Source of the DNA: RPRB01 sp035519675
GTDB taxonomy: Bacteria; Myxococcota; Myxococcia; Myxococcales; Myxococcaceae
NCBI GenBank assembly: GCA_035519675.1
Contig: DATIWB010000112.1
Coordinates: 8,871-72,870, forward strand
DNA length: 64,000 bases
Reading direction: 5' to 3'
Shown here: in pieces, positions 24,252 through 32,192 of the stretch
How the letters are laid out: each line of letters opens with the position of its first letter
Numbering within the stretch: position 1 is the first letter of the stretch
Notes under the pieces: generated by a model
Database searches by the model: none
What the model was told of the DNA's origin: nothing
The model's input: the letters and a program-made list of their open reading frames with translations, nothing else
Program-made: the position numbers and the translations under genes

Positions 24252-26477
24252 ATGTTCGTCGCCCTGGCCCGGGCCGTCTCCCGGCACCGCTTGCTGATCC
24301 TCGCCGGCACCCTCGGGGTGCTGCTGCTGGCCGTGCTGAGCCTGATCCGCGGCGGGACCTTGACCAGCGGCACCATCGAGGGGACCGAGTCCGCCCAAGC
24401 TGCGGCGCTGGTCCGGGGAGCCCCCGGCGCCGACACCGATACCAGCATCGTCGCCCTCTTCACCCACCGCTCGCTGCCCGCCCCCGACCCGGTGTTCCAG
24501 GGAGCGCTGGGGCTGCAGCTGGAGAAGGTGAGCAGGCGGCCGGAGGTGGAGAGCGTGGTCTCGGTGATCACCGCCCCCGAGCAGGCCCGGGCGCGCTTCC
24601 TCTCCCGCGACGGGAAGACCGCGCTGGTGCTGGTCCGCCTCAAGGGCGACGAGAAGGAGGCGGTCCGCGCCTTCCCGGCGGTGAAGGCGGCGCTGCGCGA
24701 CGGGCCGTTCCAGGTCGCGGTCACCGGCAAGCCCGCGTTCCTCAGCGACCTCAACGCCGAGCTGGAGCGCGATCTGCTTCGCGCCGAGCTCCTCTCCTTC
24801 CCGCTGGCGCTGCTGGTGCTGATCTGGGTGTTCCGCACGCTGGTCGCCGCGGTCCTTCCGATCATCGTCGGCGGGCTGGCGGTGCTGGCCGGCGTGGCGG
24901 CGGTGCTCGCGCTCTCGCACCACCTGGACATGGCCCAGTACACGCTCAACGTGGTCAGCCTCATCGGGCTCGGCGTGGCCATCGACTACTCGCTCTTCAT
25001 CGTCAGCCGGTTCCGGGCGGAGCTGCTGGAGAACGCCAGCGTGAGCGCGGCGATCGAGCGCACCATGGACACCGCGGGACGCGCGGTCGCATTCTCCGGG
25101 CTGGCGGTCGCCGCCGGCCTGTCGGGGCTGCTCTTCTACCGGGGCTCGTTCCTCGCGGCGATGGGGCTCGGCGGCGCCATCGTGGTGGCGTTCTCGGTGC
25201 TCTTCGCGCTCACCATCCTCCCGGCCATCCTCGGCTGGCTCGGTCCGAGGGTGGACCTGGGGCGGGTGCCGCTGCCGGCGTTCGGGCAGACGGGCGGCCT
25301 GTGGAAACGCCTCGCGGGGTGGGTGATGGAGCATCCGCTCCTGGTGCTCCTGCCGACGCTGGCCTTCATCGCCCTGCTGGGCTGGCCCTTCCTCCGGCTC
25401 CAGACCGCCGGCACCGACATCACCGCGCTCCCCGAATCCGCCGAGTCGCGGCAGGGCGCCGCGGCGCTGGCCCGCGCCTTTCCCGAGCAGAGCGCGACCC
25501 GCATCCTGGTGGCGGTGAGGTTTCCCGGTCCACCCTTCACCCCCGAGCGGGCCGGAGCGCTGTACGACGCGACCCGGCGGTGGGCCCGCCTCCCCGGCGT
25601 GGTCGGCGTGGAGAGCATCGTCGACCTCGACCCGAACGTGACCCGCGAGCAGTACGTGCAGCTCGCCGGCGCCGGGCCGGCGTTCCGCCCACCCGAGTTC
25701 GCGCTGGCCGAGGCCGCATACCTGCACGACGACGTCGCCGTGGTGCAGGCGCTCACCTCCGCCCCGGCCTCGAGCGCGGAGGCGCGGCGGCTCGTTCACG
25801 GGCTCCGAAGCGACCGGGGGGTTGGCGACGGCCAGGCCCTGGTCGGGGGGCAGACCGCGGGCGACGTCGACTCGACCGCCTTCATCGTCGGCCGCGCGCC
25901 GCGCGCCGTCGGCTTCGTGGTGCTGGTCACGCTGGTGGCCCTGTTCGTGCTCCTCGGCTCGGTGGTCCTTCCCCTCGAGGCGGTGGTGATGAACTTCCTC
26001 TCCATGGCCGGCAGCTTCGGCGCGCTGGTGTGGATCTTCCAGGAGGGCCACCTGCGCTGGCTGCTGGACTTCCAGCCCGGCCCGCTGGAGCCGGCGCTGC
26101 CCGTCCTCCTCTTCTGCACCCTGTTCGGGCTGTCGATGGACTACCAGGTGCTGATGCTCTCCCGGATGCGCGAGGAGTGGAACCGAACCCACGACAACCG
26201 CCGCGCGGTGGCCGAAGGGCTCGAGCACACCGGGAGCCTGATCACCAGCGCCGCGGCGATCATGATCGCGGTCTTCGCCGCCTTCGCCCTGGCCCGGATC
26301 CTGGTGGTGAAGGCGATGGGGGTGGGGATGGCCATCGCCGTCGCTCTCGACGCCACGCTGGTGCGGGTCCTCATCGTCCCGGCGACGATGAGGCTCTTCG
26401 GACGGGCGAACTGGTGGGCGCCGCGGGCGCTGCAACGACTGGCGCTTCCGCAGCACGCAGAGAAGAGCACCCCATGA
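24252..26477 (+). CDS. MMPL/RND-family lipid transporter beside sterol genes
   Basis: A 741-residue transporter with two six-helix halves and large extracytoplasmic loops. Proton-relay Asp-Tyr pairs are at 245-246 ('GVAIDYSLFIVSRFRAEL') and 630-631 ('FGLSMDYQVLMLSRMREEW'), as in MmpL/HpnN-like proteins that move lipids such as hopanoids, acyl-glycolipids or mycolates. It overlaps the following glycosyltransferase by four bases. Close to squalene and sterol genes, a polycyclic lipid or glycolipid cargo is a reasonable guess, not a demonstrated one. Confidence 0.9.
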   Translation: MFVALARAVSRHRLLILAGTLGVLLLAVLSLIRGGTLTSGTIEGTESAQAAALVRGAPGADTDTSIVALFTHRSLPAPDPVFQGALGLQLEKVSRRPEVESVVSVITAPEQARARFLSRDGKTALVLVRLKGDEKEAVRAFPAVKAALRDGPFQVAVTGKPAFLSDLNAELERDLLRAELLSFPLALLVLIWVFRTLVAAVLPIIVGGLAVLAGVAAVLALSHHLDMAQYTLNVVSLIGLGVAIDYSLFIVSRFRAELLENASVSAAIERTMDTAGRAVAFSGLAVAAGLSGLLFYRGSFLAAMGLGGAIVVAFSVLFALTILPAILGWLGPRVDLGRVPLPAFGQTGGLWKRLAGWVMEHPLLVLLPTLAFIALLGWPFLRLQTAGTDITALPESAESRQGAAALARAFPEQSATRILVAVRFPGPPFTPERAGALYDATRRWARLPGVVGVESIVDLDPNVTREQYVQLAGAGPAFRPPEFALAEAAYLHDDVAVVQALTSAPASSAEARRLVHGLRSDRGVGDGQALVGGQTAGDVDSTAFIVGRAPRAVGFVVLVTLVALFVLLGSVVLPLEAVVMNFLSMAGSFGALVWIFQEGHLRWLLDFQPGPLEPALPVLLFCTLFGLSMDYQVLMLSRMREEWNRTHDNRRAVAEGLEHTGSLITSAAAIMIAVFAAFALARILVVKAMGVGMAIAVALDATLVRVLIVPATMRLFGRANWWAPRALQRLALPQHAEKSTP

Positions 26478-27664
26478 ACACCGTCCTGGTCGCGCTGGCC
26501 ATCGTCTCGTTGCTGCTCCTGGTCGAGGGGCACGTGCGGCTCCGTCGCGTGCTCGCCCGCCGTCCGACGCCGCCGCCGTTCCCCGCGACCGCGCCATCCA
26601 TCACCGTCATCCGCCCGGTGAAGGGCGTGGACACCGGGGCCGAGGACAACGTCCGCGCCTTTCTGGAGATGGAGTACCCGGGGGAGCTGGAGCTGCTCTT
26701 CGTCGTCGACTCGGCGGAAGACCCGGCGTACCCGCTCATCCAGCGTCTGGTCGCCGAGCACCGCACCACCGCCCGGCGGGTGGAGATCCTCTTCTCCGGG
26801 TCGCCCCCACCGAGGCGGACCGGGAAGCTGAACGCGATGCTGGTGGGAGCCACCGCCGCCACCGGCGAGCTGCTCGCCTTCAACGACTCGGACAGCCGGC
26901 CGGCGAAGGATCTCCTCGGACGGCTCGTCACCGAGCTGCTCGCCCGGCCGGACTGCGGCTGCACCTTCGCCCCGGTGGTGGCCTCGGCCGATGCGCCCAC
27001 CGCCGGTGACGTCGCCTACGGCCTGTTGATGAACGCCTGGTATGGCCCAACGGTCTCCTGGGCCGCCGAGCCGCGGGGCGAGCTGGACTTCATCATGGGG
27101 CAGCTCATGGTGTTGCGGCGCCCGGCGATCGACGCGGTGGGCGGGGTCGGCGTGGCCGAGGGCCAGTTCGTCGACGACATGTACATCGGCCGCGCGCTCT
27201 GGCAGGCCGGCTGGAAGAACGTGGTCATCGAGGCGCCGCTGCGGATCGTCATCGGCGGAATGGGGCCGCTCCAGTTCTTCAGGACCTTCCGGCGGTGGAT
27301 TCTCTTCTCCGAGGGCGGGCTGTCCTTCCGCTTCACCTGGCCCAACTGGGTTCGGGGCGTCGCCTGCTGGATCGCCTGGGCAGTGCTGGGCGTGGCCCTG
27401 GGCACCGGGCAGTGGATGGCCGCCGGGGTCGCGTTTCTGCCCATCGCCTTCTCGGTATGGACCCAGGCCTCGCTCCAGCGCGCGTACCACGGCCCGCGCA
27501 TCGCCCTGCACCAGCTCTGGGTACCGGCGGTGCTCCCGCTGGTGGGCGGGCTGGTGACCATCGCCGCCCGGGTCAACCGCCGGGTCGACTGGCGAGGCCG
27601 GAGCTACGACCTGGACGGCGAGGCGCGGCTCGGGGCGAGCGGCTCGGCCGCAGCAGGGACGTGA
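26474..27664 (+). CDS. GT21-like (ceramide/hopanoid-type) glycosyltransferase
   Basis: A 396-residue membrane glycosyltransferase of family-2/21 type. It starts with a transmembrane helix, then 'ITVIRPVKGVDTGAEDNVR', an acceptor loop 'GKLNAMLVGA', the metal-site 'FNDSDSRP', 'QFVDDMYIGRALW' and the GT21 signature (R/Q)xxRW in 'FFRTFRRWILFSEGG'. C-terminal hydrophobic segments follow. Relatives are ceramide glucosyltransferases and HpnI, which adds GlcNAc to bacteriohopanoids. Here the acceptor could be a ceramide or a sterol-derived lipid. Its last 61 bases overlap the convergent squalene monooxygenase gene. Confidence 0.87.
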   Translation: MNTVLVALAIVSLLLLVEGHVRLRRVLARRPTPPPFPATAPSITVIRPVKGVDTGAEDNVRAFLEMEYPGELELLFVVDSAEDPAYPLIQRLVAEHRTTARRVEILFSGSPPPRRTGKLNAMLVGATAATGELLAFNDSDSRPAKDLLGRLVTELLARPDCGCTFAPVVASADAPTAGDVAYGLLMNAWYGPTVSWAAEPRGELDFIMGQLMVLRRPAIDAVGGVGVAEGQFVDDMYIGRALWQAGWKNVVIEAPLRIVIGGMGPLQFFRTFRRWILFSEGGLSFRFTWPNWVRGVACWIAWAVLGVALGTGQWMAAGVAFLPIAFSVWTQASLQRAYHGPRIALHQLWVPAVLPLVGGLVTIAARVNRRVDWRGRSYDLDGEARLGASGSAAAGT

Positions 27665-28995
27665 GAGGGGAGCGCGAGGATCCGATCCTCGACCGCCCCC
27701 GCCATCGCGGTGCGCAGGTGCGGCAGGGCCGAGGCCACCAGGAGGGCCCCGGCGCGGACGGCCCGACCCGGACCGCGGACCGCGCGCACCCCGCCGGCGC
27801 CCAGCGCGACCAGCCCGTGCGCCACGACCCGGGCGTACTCCCGCGCCATGACCGACATGCGCGTCTCGCGGGTGGAGAGCAGCATCATGGAGATCCGCGT
27901 CCCGGTGGGCGAGCGCTCCCAGTAGCGGAAGAGCCCGCTGCGGAGCGCCGCCATCTCGCCGCTGTCGCTGCAGAAGGCCTCGTACAGCGCCGAGGCCAGG
28001 GCGATGCGGGTGCGGTTCGCCGGCCGGCGCGCCCGGGCATAGGCGGCCAGCGCGAGGGGAACATCGTTGCCTGCCTCCGCCATCGCCCGGTGGAGCACCC
28101 GGGCGTCCCGCACCGCCGAGGCCATGCCGCTGGCGCTGAGCGGATGGCAGCAGCCGGCGGCGTCCCCCACCAGCACCACGTGACCCTGGTAGACGTGGTC
28201 CATGATGCGGGTGTCGTTGGAGGCGACCAGCGGCGGCTCGCGCTGCAGGGCATCGAGCACGTCCTGGCGCAACGGCTCGGGGACTCCGGAGAGGATGTCC
28301 GGCTCGGTGCGGACCCGGTCGGGGGTGGAGCCAAGAGGGAGATCGACCATCACCCGGGCCACGGTGTCCGAGATGGGATAGGCCAGCACCGGCGCCGGTC
28401 CGCCGATGAAGAGGTGCCCGCGACCGGCGTGCGGGAGCTTCGAGGCGTCCACCAGCACGCCCACCATGGTGGAGAGGCGTTGGTGATGCTCGATGATGCC
28501 CAGCGCGCGCCGGAGCGGCGAGGCCCGGCCGTCGGCTGCGACCAGCATCCGGGCGCGCACCCGCTCGGAGCGCCCATCGTGCGAGAGGGAGACCTCCACG
28601 CCGTCCGGACCGTCCGAGAGCAGGCTGACGCGGGTCTTCCGGCGGACCTCGACGTCGCCACGCTTCTCGACGATGTCCAGCAGCGGGGTGATCAGCGCGT
28701 GATGCTCGATGCCCAGGCCGCGGTTGCCGGGGCCGTAGGGGAGGAGCGCGGTCCGCTCGTTGTCGATCACCGCGAAGCCGATGATCGGCGCGCCACCGGA
28801 GCGCAGCACCTCGGAGAAGCCAAAGGCGGTGAGCTCCTCCACGCCCACCGGGTGGAGCAGCTCGCCAGCCAGCTGCTTCTTGCGGTCCTGGCCGGCGTCG
28901 GCGAGCAGGGTGCGCATGCCCAGCTGAGCCATCGCGGCAGCGGTGGTACACCCCGCCGGTCCACCACCGGCCACCAGCACATCGACTTCGAACAA
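27604..28995 (-). CDS. Squalene monooxygenase (FAD-dependent)
   Basis: A 463-residue flavoprotein. The FAD Rossmann motif is at 10-15 ('VAGGGPAGCTTAAAMAQ'), the DG motif at 153-159 ('AADGRAS') and the second FAD motif at 278-291 ('GDAAGCCHPLSASGM'), with HPL-x-x-x-GM as in squalene epoxidases. 'GELLHPVGVEEL' (44-55) and 'VLAYPISDTVARVMVDLP' (203-220) match SMO-specific segments more than generic UbiH or geranylgeranyl reductases. It would make 2,3-oxidosqualene with O2, feeding the cyclase nearby. It is divergent from squalene synthase (92 bp). Confidence in the exact enzyme rests on context plus these motifs. Confidence 0.82.
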   Translation of the reverse strand: MFEVDVLVAGGGPAGCTTAAAMAQLGMRTLLADAGQDRKKQLAGELLHPVGVEELTAFGFSEVLRSGGAPIIGFAVIDNERTALLPYGPGNRGLGIEHHALITPLLDIVEKRGDVEVRRKTRVSLLSDGPDGVEVSLSHDGRSERVRARMLVAADGRASPLRRALGIIEHHQRLSTMVGVLVDASKLPHAGRGHLFIGGPAPVLAYPISDTVARVMVDLPLGSTPDRVRTEPDILSGVPEPLRQDVLDALQREPPLVASNDTRIMDHVYQGHVVLVGDAAGCCHPLSASGMASAVRDARVLHRAMAEAGNDVPLALAAYARARRPANRTRIALASALYEAFCSDSGEMAALRSGLFRYWERSPTGTRISMMLLSTRETRMSVMAREYARVVAHGLVALGAGGVRAVRGPGRAVRAGALLVASALPHLRTAMAGAVEDRILALPSHVPAAAEPLAPSRASPSRS

Positions 28996-29087
28996 GGCAG
29001 CTACCCCTCCCCGGCCCTTCTTTCGGGGCTTCTTATAGAGTGTGCCGCGCCCCGGCGCATCTTCCGTGGTGTTCCACTGGGTGTCTC

Positions 29088-30128
29088 GTGACTGGACCCG
29101 AAGACTTCTGCCGTCGCGCGCTTCCGGAGGTGTCTCGCACCTTCGCCCTCAACATCCCGGTCCTTCCACCGCCGCTGGATCTGGTGGTCACCGTCGCCTA
29201 CCTGCTCTGCCGGATCGCCGACACGCTCGAGGACGAGGCCCGGGGACGGGTCTCGGAGCGCGCCGAGCTGTTTCACACGCTCGGACGGCTGGTGAAGCTC
29301 GAGCCCGGATGGGAAGAGCGGGCCGCAGAGTTTGCGCGGCGCTCCGTCGCCGCGCTCCGTCCGTCGGCCCCCTCCGCCGAGGTGCAGCTGGTCCAGGGGA
29401 CGCCGACCGTCCTCGAAGCGATGCGCGGGCTGCCCGACTGGACCCACCGGCACATCGCCGCCTGCGTCGGGGAAATGACCGGCGGGATGGCCGAGGTGAT
29501 GGAGGAGCTCGATGGCGGCGCGCCACAGGGGCTGCCTGACCTCCGGGATACCCTGCAGTACTGCTACTACGTCGCCGGAACGGTGGGGGTGATGCTCACC
29601 GGGCTCTTCGTCGACGGCTACGACTCGGTGCGGCCGAAGAAGTCCGAGCTCGCACCGCGGGCACCGGCCTTCGGGCGGGCGCTCCAGCTCACCAACATCC
29701 TGAAGGACATCCGCGAGGACCTCGACCGCGGCTTCTGCTGGCTGCCGCGAACGGTCATGGCAAAGCATGGGCTCTCGCCGGGCAACCTCGTCCTCCCCGA
29801 GCGCCGGGCCGCCGCGGTGGCCATGCTCGACGATCTGGTCGCGGTGGCCCGGCGCGAGTGCGACGTGTCGTTCGAGTACTCGCTGCTCCTGCCGAGGTCG
29901 GAGCCCGGGCTGCGCCTGTTCTGCCTCTGGCCGTTGCTCTTCGCGCTGCGGACGCTGGGGGCGCTGGCGCACAACCCGGCGGTTTTCGAGCCGACCCCGG
30001 TGAAGATCGATCGAGAAACGGTGATGCGGATCATGGTCCTCACCCGCGAGAGCGTCGGTGACGACCGGGCGCTGGAGTCGCTCTACGCCGAGTGCGCCCG
30101 CGGTCTGCCCGAGGGACACAGCGCATGA
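29088..30128 (+). CDS. Squalene synthase (squalene/phytoene synthase family)
   Basis: A 346-residue trans-head-to-head prenyl synthase. The two Asp-rich Mg-binding motifs are 'CRIADTLEDE' (41-50) and 'LTNILKDIREDLDRG' (201-215). 'YCYYVAGTVGVMLTGLF' (158-174) resembles the squalene-synthase YC-x-YVAG-x-VG motif. It condenses two farnesyl-PP to squalene. The GTG at 29088 is chosen because upstream codons are not protein-like. The stop overlaps the cyclase ATG (ATGA), so the two enzymes are made together. Phytoene synthase is the alternative, but the coupled cyclase argues for squalene. Confidence 0.88.
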   Translation: MTGPEDFCRRALPEVSRTFALNIPVLPPPLDLVVTVAYLLCRIADTLEDEARGRVSERAELFHTLGRLVKLEPGWEERAAEFARRSVAALRPSAPSAEVQLVQGTPTVLEAMRGLPDWTHRHIAACVGEMTGGMAEVMEELDGGAPQGLPDLRDTLQYCYYVAGTVGVMLTGLFVDGYDSVRPKKSELAPRAPAFGRALQLTNILKDIREDLDRGFCWLPRTVMAKHGLSPGNLVLPERRAAAVAMLDDLVAVARRECDVSFEYSLLLPRSEPGLRLFCLWPLLFALRTLGALAHNPAVFEPTPVKIDRETVMRIMVLTRESVGDDRALESLYAECARGLPEGHSA

Positions 30129-32080
30129 CGGTTCCCCGGACGCGCACCGCCCCCTCCGCCATCGACCGGGGGCTGGAGGTGCTCGCCGCCACCCAGGACG
30201 CGGGCGGCTCGTGGAAGGGCGACTACGGCGGGCCGCTGTTCCTGGTGCCGGTGTACGTGGCCGGGCTCGAGCTGCTCGGCCGCCCGCCGGACCCGGCCAT
30301 GCGGGAGGGATTCGTCACCTACCTGCGTGGCCACCAGAACCCGGACGGCGGCTGGGGGCTGGACGTCGAGTCGCACAGCCACGTCTTCACCTCGGTGCTG
30401 GTCTACGTCACCTTGCGGCTTCTCGGCATCCCGGCGGAGGACCCGCAGCTGCAGCGAGCCCGGGCCTGGTTCCTCCCCCAGGGCGGGCCGCTGTCCAGCG
30501 GCTCGTGGGGCAAGTTCATCCTGGCGATGCTCGGGCTCTACGAGTACCGGGGCCTGGTCCCGGTGCCGCCCGAGCTGTGGCTGCTGCCCGAATCGCTGCC
30601 GCTCCATCCCTCGAAGCTGTGGTGCCACTGCCGGATGGTGTACCTGCCGATGAGCTGGCTCTACGGCCGCCGGGTGCGCGCCGGGGAAACGCCGCTGCTC
30701 GCCGCCATTCGCCGGGAGATCTACGCCCAGCCCTACGAGACGGTGGACTGGCCTTCGGCCCGTGAGCGGGTGGCGGAGACCGACGCCTACACTCCCCGCA
30801 CCTCGTACCTCCGGGCGGCGAACGCGGCGCTCGGGTTGTGGGAGCGGCTCGCGCCGGCGGGCGCTCGCCAGCGGTCGCTGGACATGGTCCTCGACCAGAT
30901 CCGCCGCGAGGACCAGGCCACGAGCTACATCTGCATCGGCCCGATCAACAAGGTGCTGAACACCGTGGTCTGGCACGTGGCCCGGCCCGGTGGGCCCGAG
31001 GTCGAGGCCCATCTGAAACACCTGCCCGACTACCTCTGGCGCGCGGCGGACGGGCTGAAGATGCAGGGCTACAACTCCTCCGAGCTCTGGGACACCGCGT
31101 TCGCGGTGCAGGGCATCCTCGCCACCGGAGAGCCGGAGCGGATGCGCCGCTCGCTCGAGCGAGCGGCGCACTACATCGAGTCCAACCAGGTGCTGGAGGA
31201 CGTGCCGGAGATGGACAAGGCCTACCGGCACCGGAGCCGCGGAGGGTGGCCCTTCTCCACCCGCGCCCACGGCTGGCCGATCAGCGACTGTACCGCCGAG
31301 GGGCTCAAGGCGTCGCTCCTGCTGGAGAAGGTGGGGATGAACCAGGTCCCGCGCGCGCGGCTGCGCGAGGCGGTGGAGGAGATCCTCTCGCTCCAGAACG
31401 AGGACGGCGGCTGGGCGACGTACGAGTTGCAGCGCGGACCGAAGTGGCTCGAGGCGCTCAACCCCTCGGACGTCTTCTCCACCATCATGGTCGACGTCTC
31501 CTACGTCGAGTGCACCTCGGCCTGCGTCCAGGCCCTGGCGGCGTGGAGCGCCTTCGCCCCGGAGGACAGGCGGTGGCTCCAGCGGCCCATCCGGCGCGGC
31601 GAGCGCTTCCTCCGGCAGGTGCAGCGGGAGGACGGTTCCTGGGAGGGCAGCTGGGGGGTGTGCTTCAGCTACGGCGCGTGGTTCGGCACCGCGGGGCTGG
31701 TCGCGGCGGGCGCGGGTGCGGACGACCCGGCGCTCCGGCGGGCGGCGGACTACCTCCAGGCGCGGCAGCGTCCGGACGGGAGCTGGAGCGAGACGCTGGA
31801 GTCCAACCGGCAGCGGCGCTGGGTGGACGGGCCGCGCGGACACGCGGTCCAGACCTCCTGGGCGCTGCTCTCGCTCGCTGCCTGTGGTCGCCGGCGCTCC
31901 GAAGCCGTGCGGCGCGGCGTCGCCTGGCTTGGTGAGCACCAGGGCGAGGACGGCCGGTGGCCGGACCAGCCCATCACCGGCGTCTTCAACCGCACCTGCG
32001 CAATCCACTACGACATCTACCTGCGGCTGTTCCCGGTGTGGGCCCTGGCGGTGTGCGGTGACGCGCCCCGGGAGGGGTGA
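30125..32080 (+). CDS. Oxidosqualene cyclase, predicted cycloartenol synthase
   Basis: A 651-residue triterpene cyclase. The catalytic motif is ISDCTAE with D388, the VSDCTAE-type acid of oxidosqualene cyclases rather than the DxDDTA of squalene-hopene cyclases. Supporting segments are 'DGGWATYEL', 'DVSYVECTSACVQAL', 'GSWEGSWGVCFSYGAWFG' and 'NRTCAIHYDIYLRLFPVWAL'. Three product-determining positions read Tyr316 (QGYN), His382 (HGWP) and Ile386, which match cycloartenol synthase (Tyr410/His477/Ile481 in Arabidopsis) and not the Thr/Cys/Val of human lanosterol synthase. Some myxobacteria, such as Stigmatella, are known to make cycloartenol. Product assignment is inferred from these residues. 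Confidence 0.93.
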   Translation: MTVPRTRTAPSAIDRGLEVLAATQDAGGSWKGDYGGPLFLVPVYVAGLELLGRPPDPAMREGFVTYLRGHQNPDGGWGLDVESHSHVFTSVLVYVTLRLLGIPAEDPQLQRARAWFLPQGGPLSSGSWGKFILAMLGLYEYRGLVPVPPELWLLPESLPLHPSKLWCHCRMVYLPMSWLYGRRVRAGETPLLAAIRREIYAQPYETVDWPSARERVAETDAYTPRTSYLRAANAALGLWERLAPAGARQRSLDMVLDQIRREDQATSYICIGPINKVLNTVVWHVARPGGPEVEAHLKHLPDYLWRAADGLKMQGYNSSELWDTAFAVQGILATGEPERMRRSLERAAHYIESNQVLEDVPEMDKAYRHRSRGGWPFSTRAHGWPISDCTAEGLKASLLLEKVGMNQVPRARLREAVEEILSLQNEDGGWATYELQRGPKWLEALNPSDVFSTIMVDVSYVECTSACVQALAAWSAFAPEDRRWLQRPIRRGERFLRQVQREDGSWEGSWGVCFSYGAWFGTAGLVAAGAGADDPALRRAADYLQARQRPDGSWSETLESNRQRRWVDGPRGHAVQTSWALLSLAACGRRRSEAVRRGVAWLGEHQGEDGRWPDQPITGVFNRTCAIHYDIYLRLFPVWALAVCGDAPREG

Positions 32081-32192
32081 GCGGCCGGTCGTCCTTTCAC
32101 TGCATCGCGGTGACCGTTCACGGCACCCCGTGCAAGAGTGCCCGGCCCTTTGCGACCCCTGCCGGACGGTCACTCTTCCAGGAAAGCCACGG

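Noticed and set aside
22371..26597. A 1408-codon open frame antisense to the beta-helix, cytochrome and MMPL genes.
   Set aside because: It is His/Arg/Gly-rich low-complexity translation typical of the antisense frame of high-GC genes. The opposite strand carries clear families.
30125..32080. Reading the cyclase as squalene-hopene cyclase of a hopanoid cluster.
   Set aside because: The catalytic motif is SDCTAE, and several segments match oxidosqualene cyclases; a squalene monooxygenase gene is next door.
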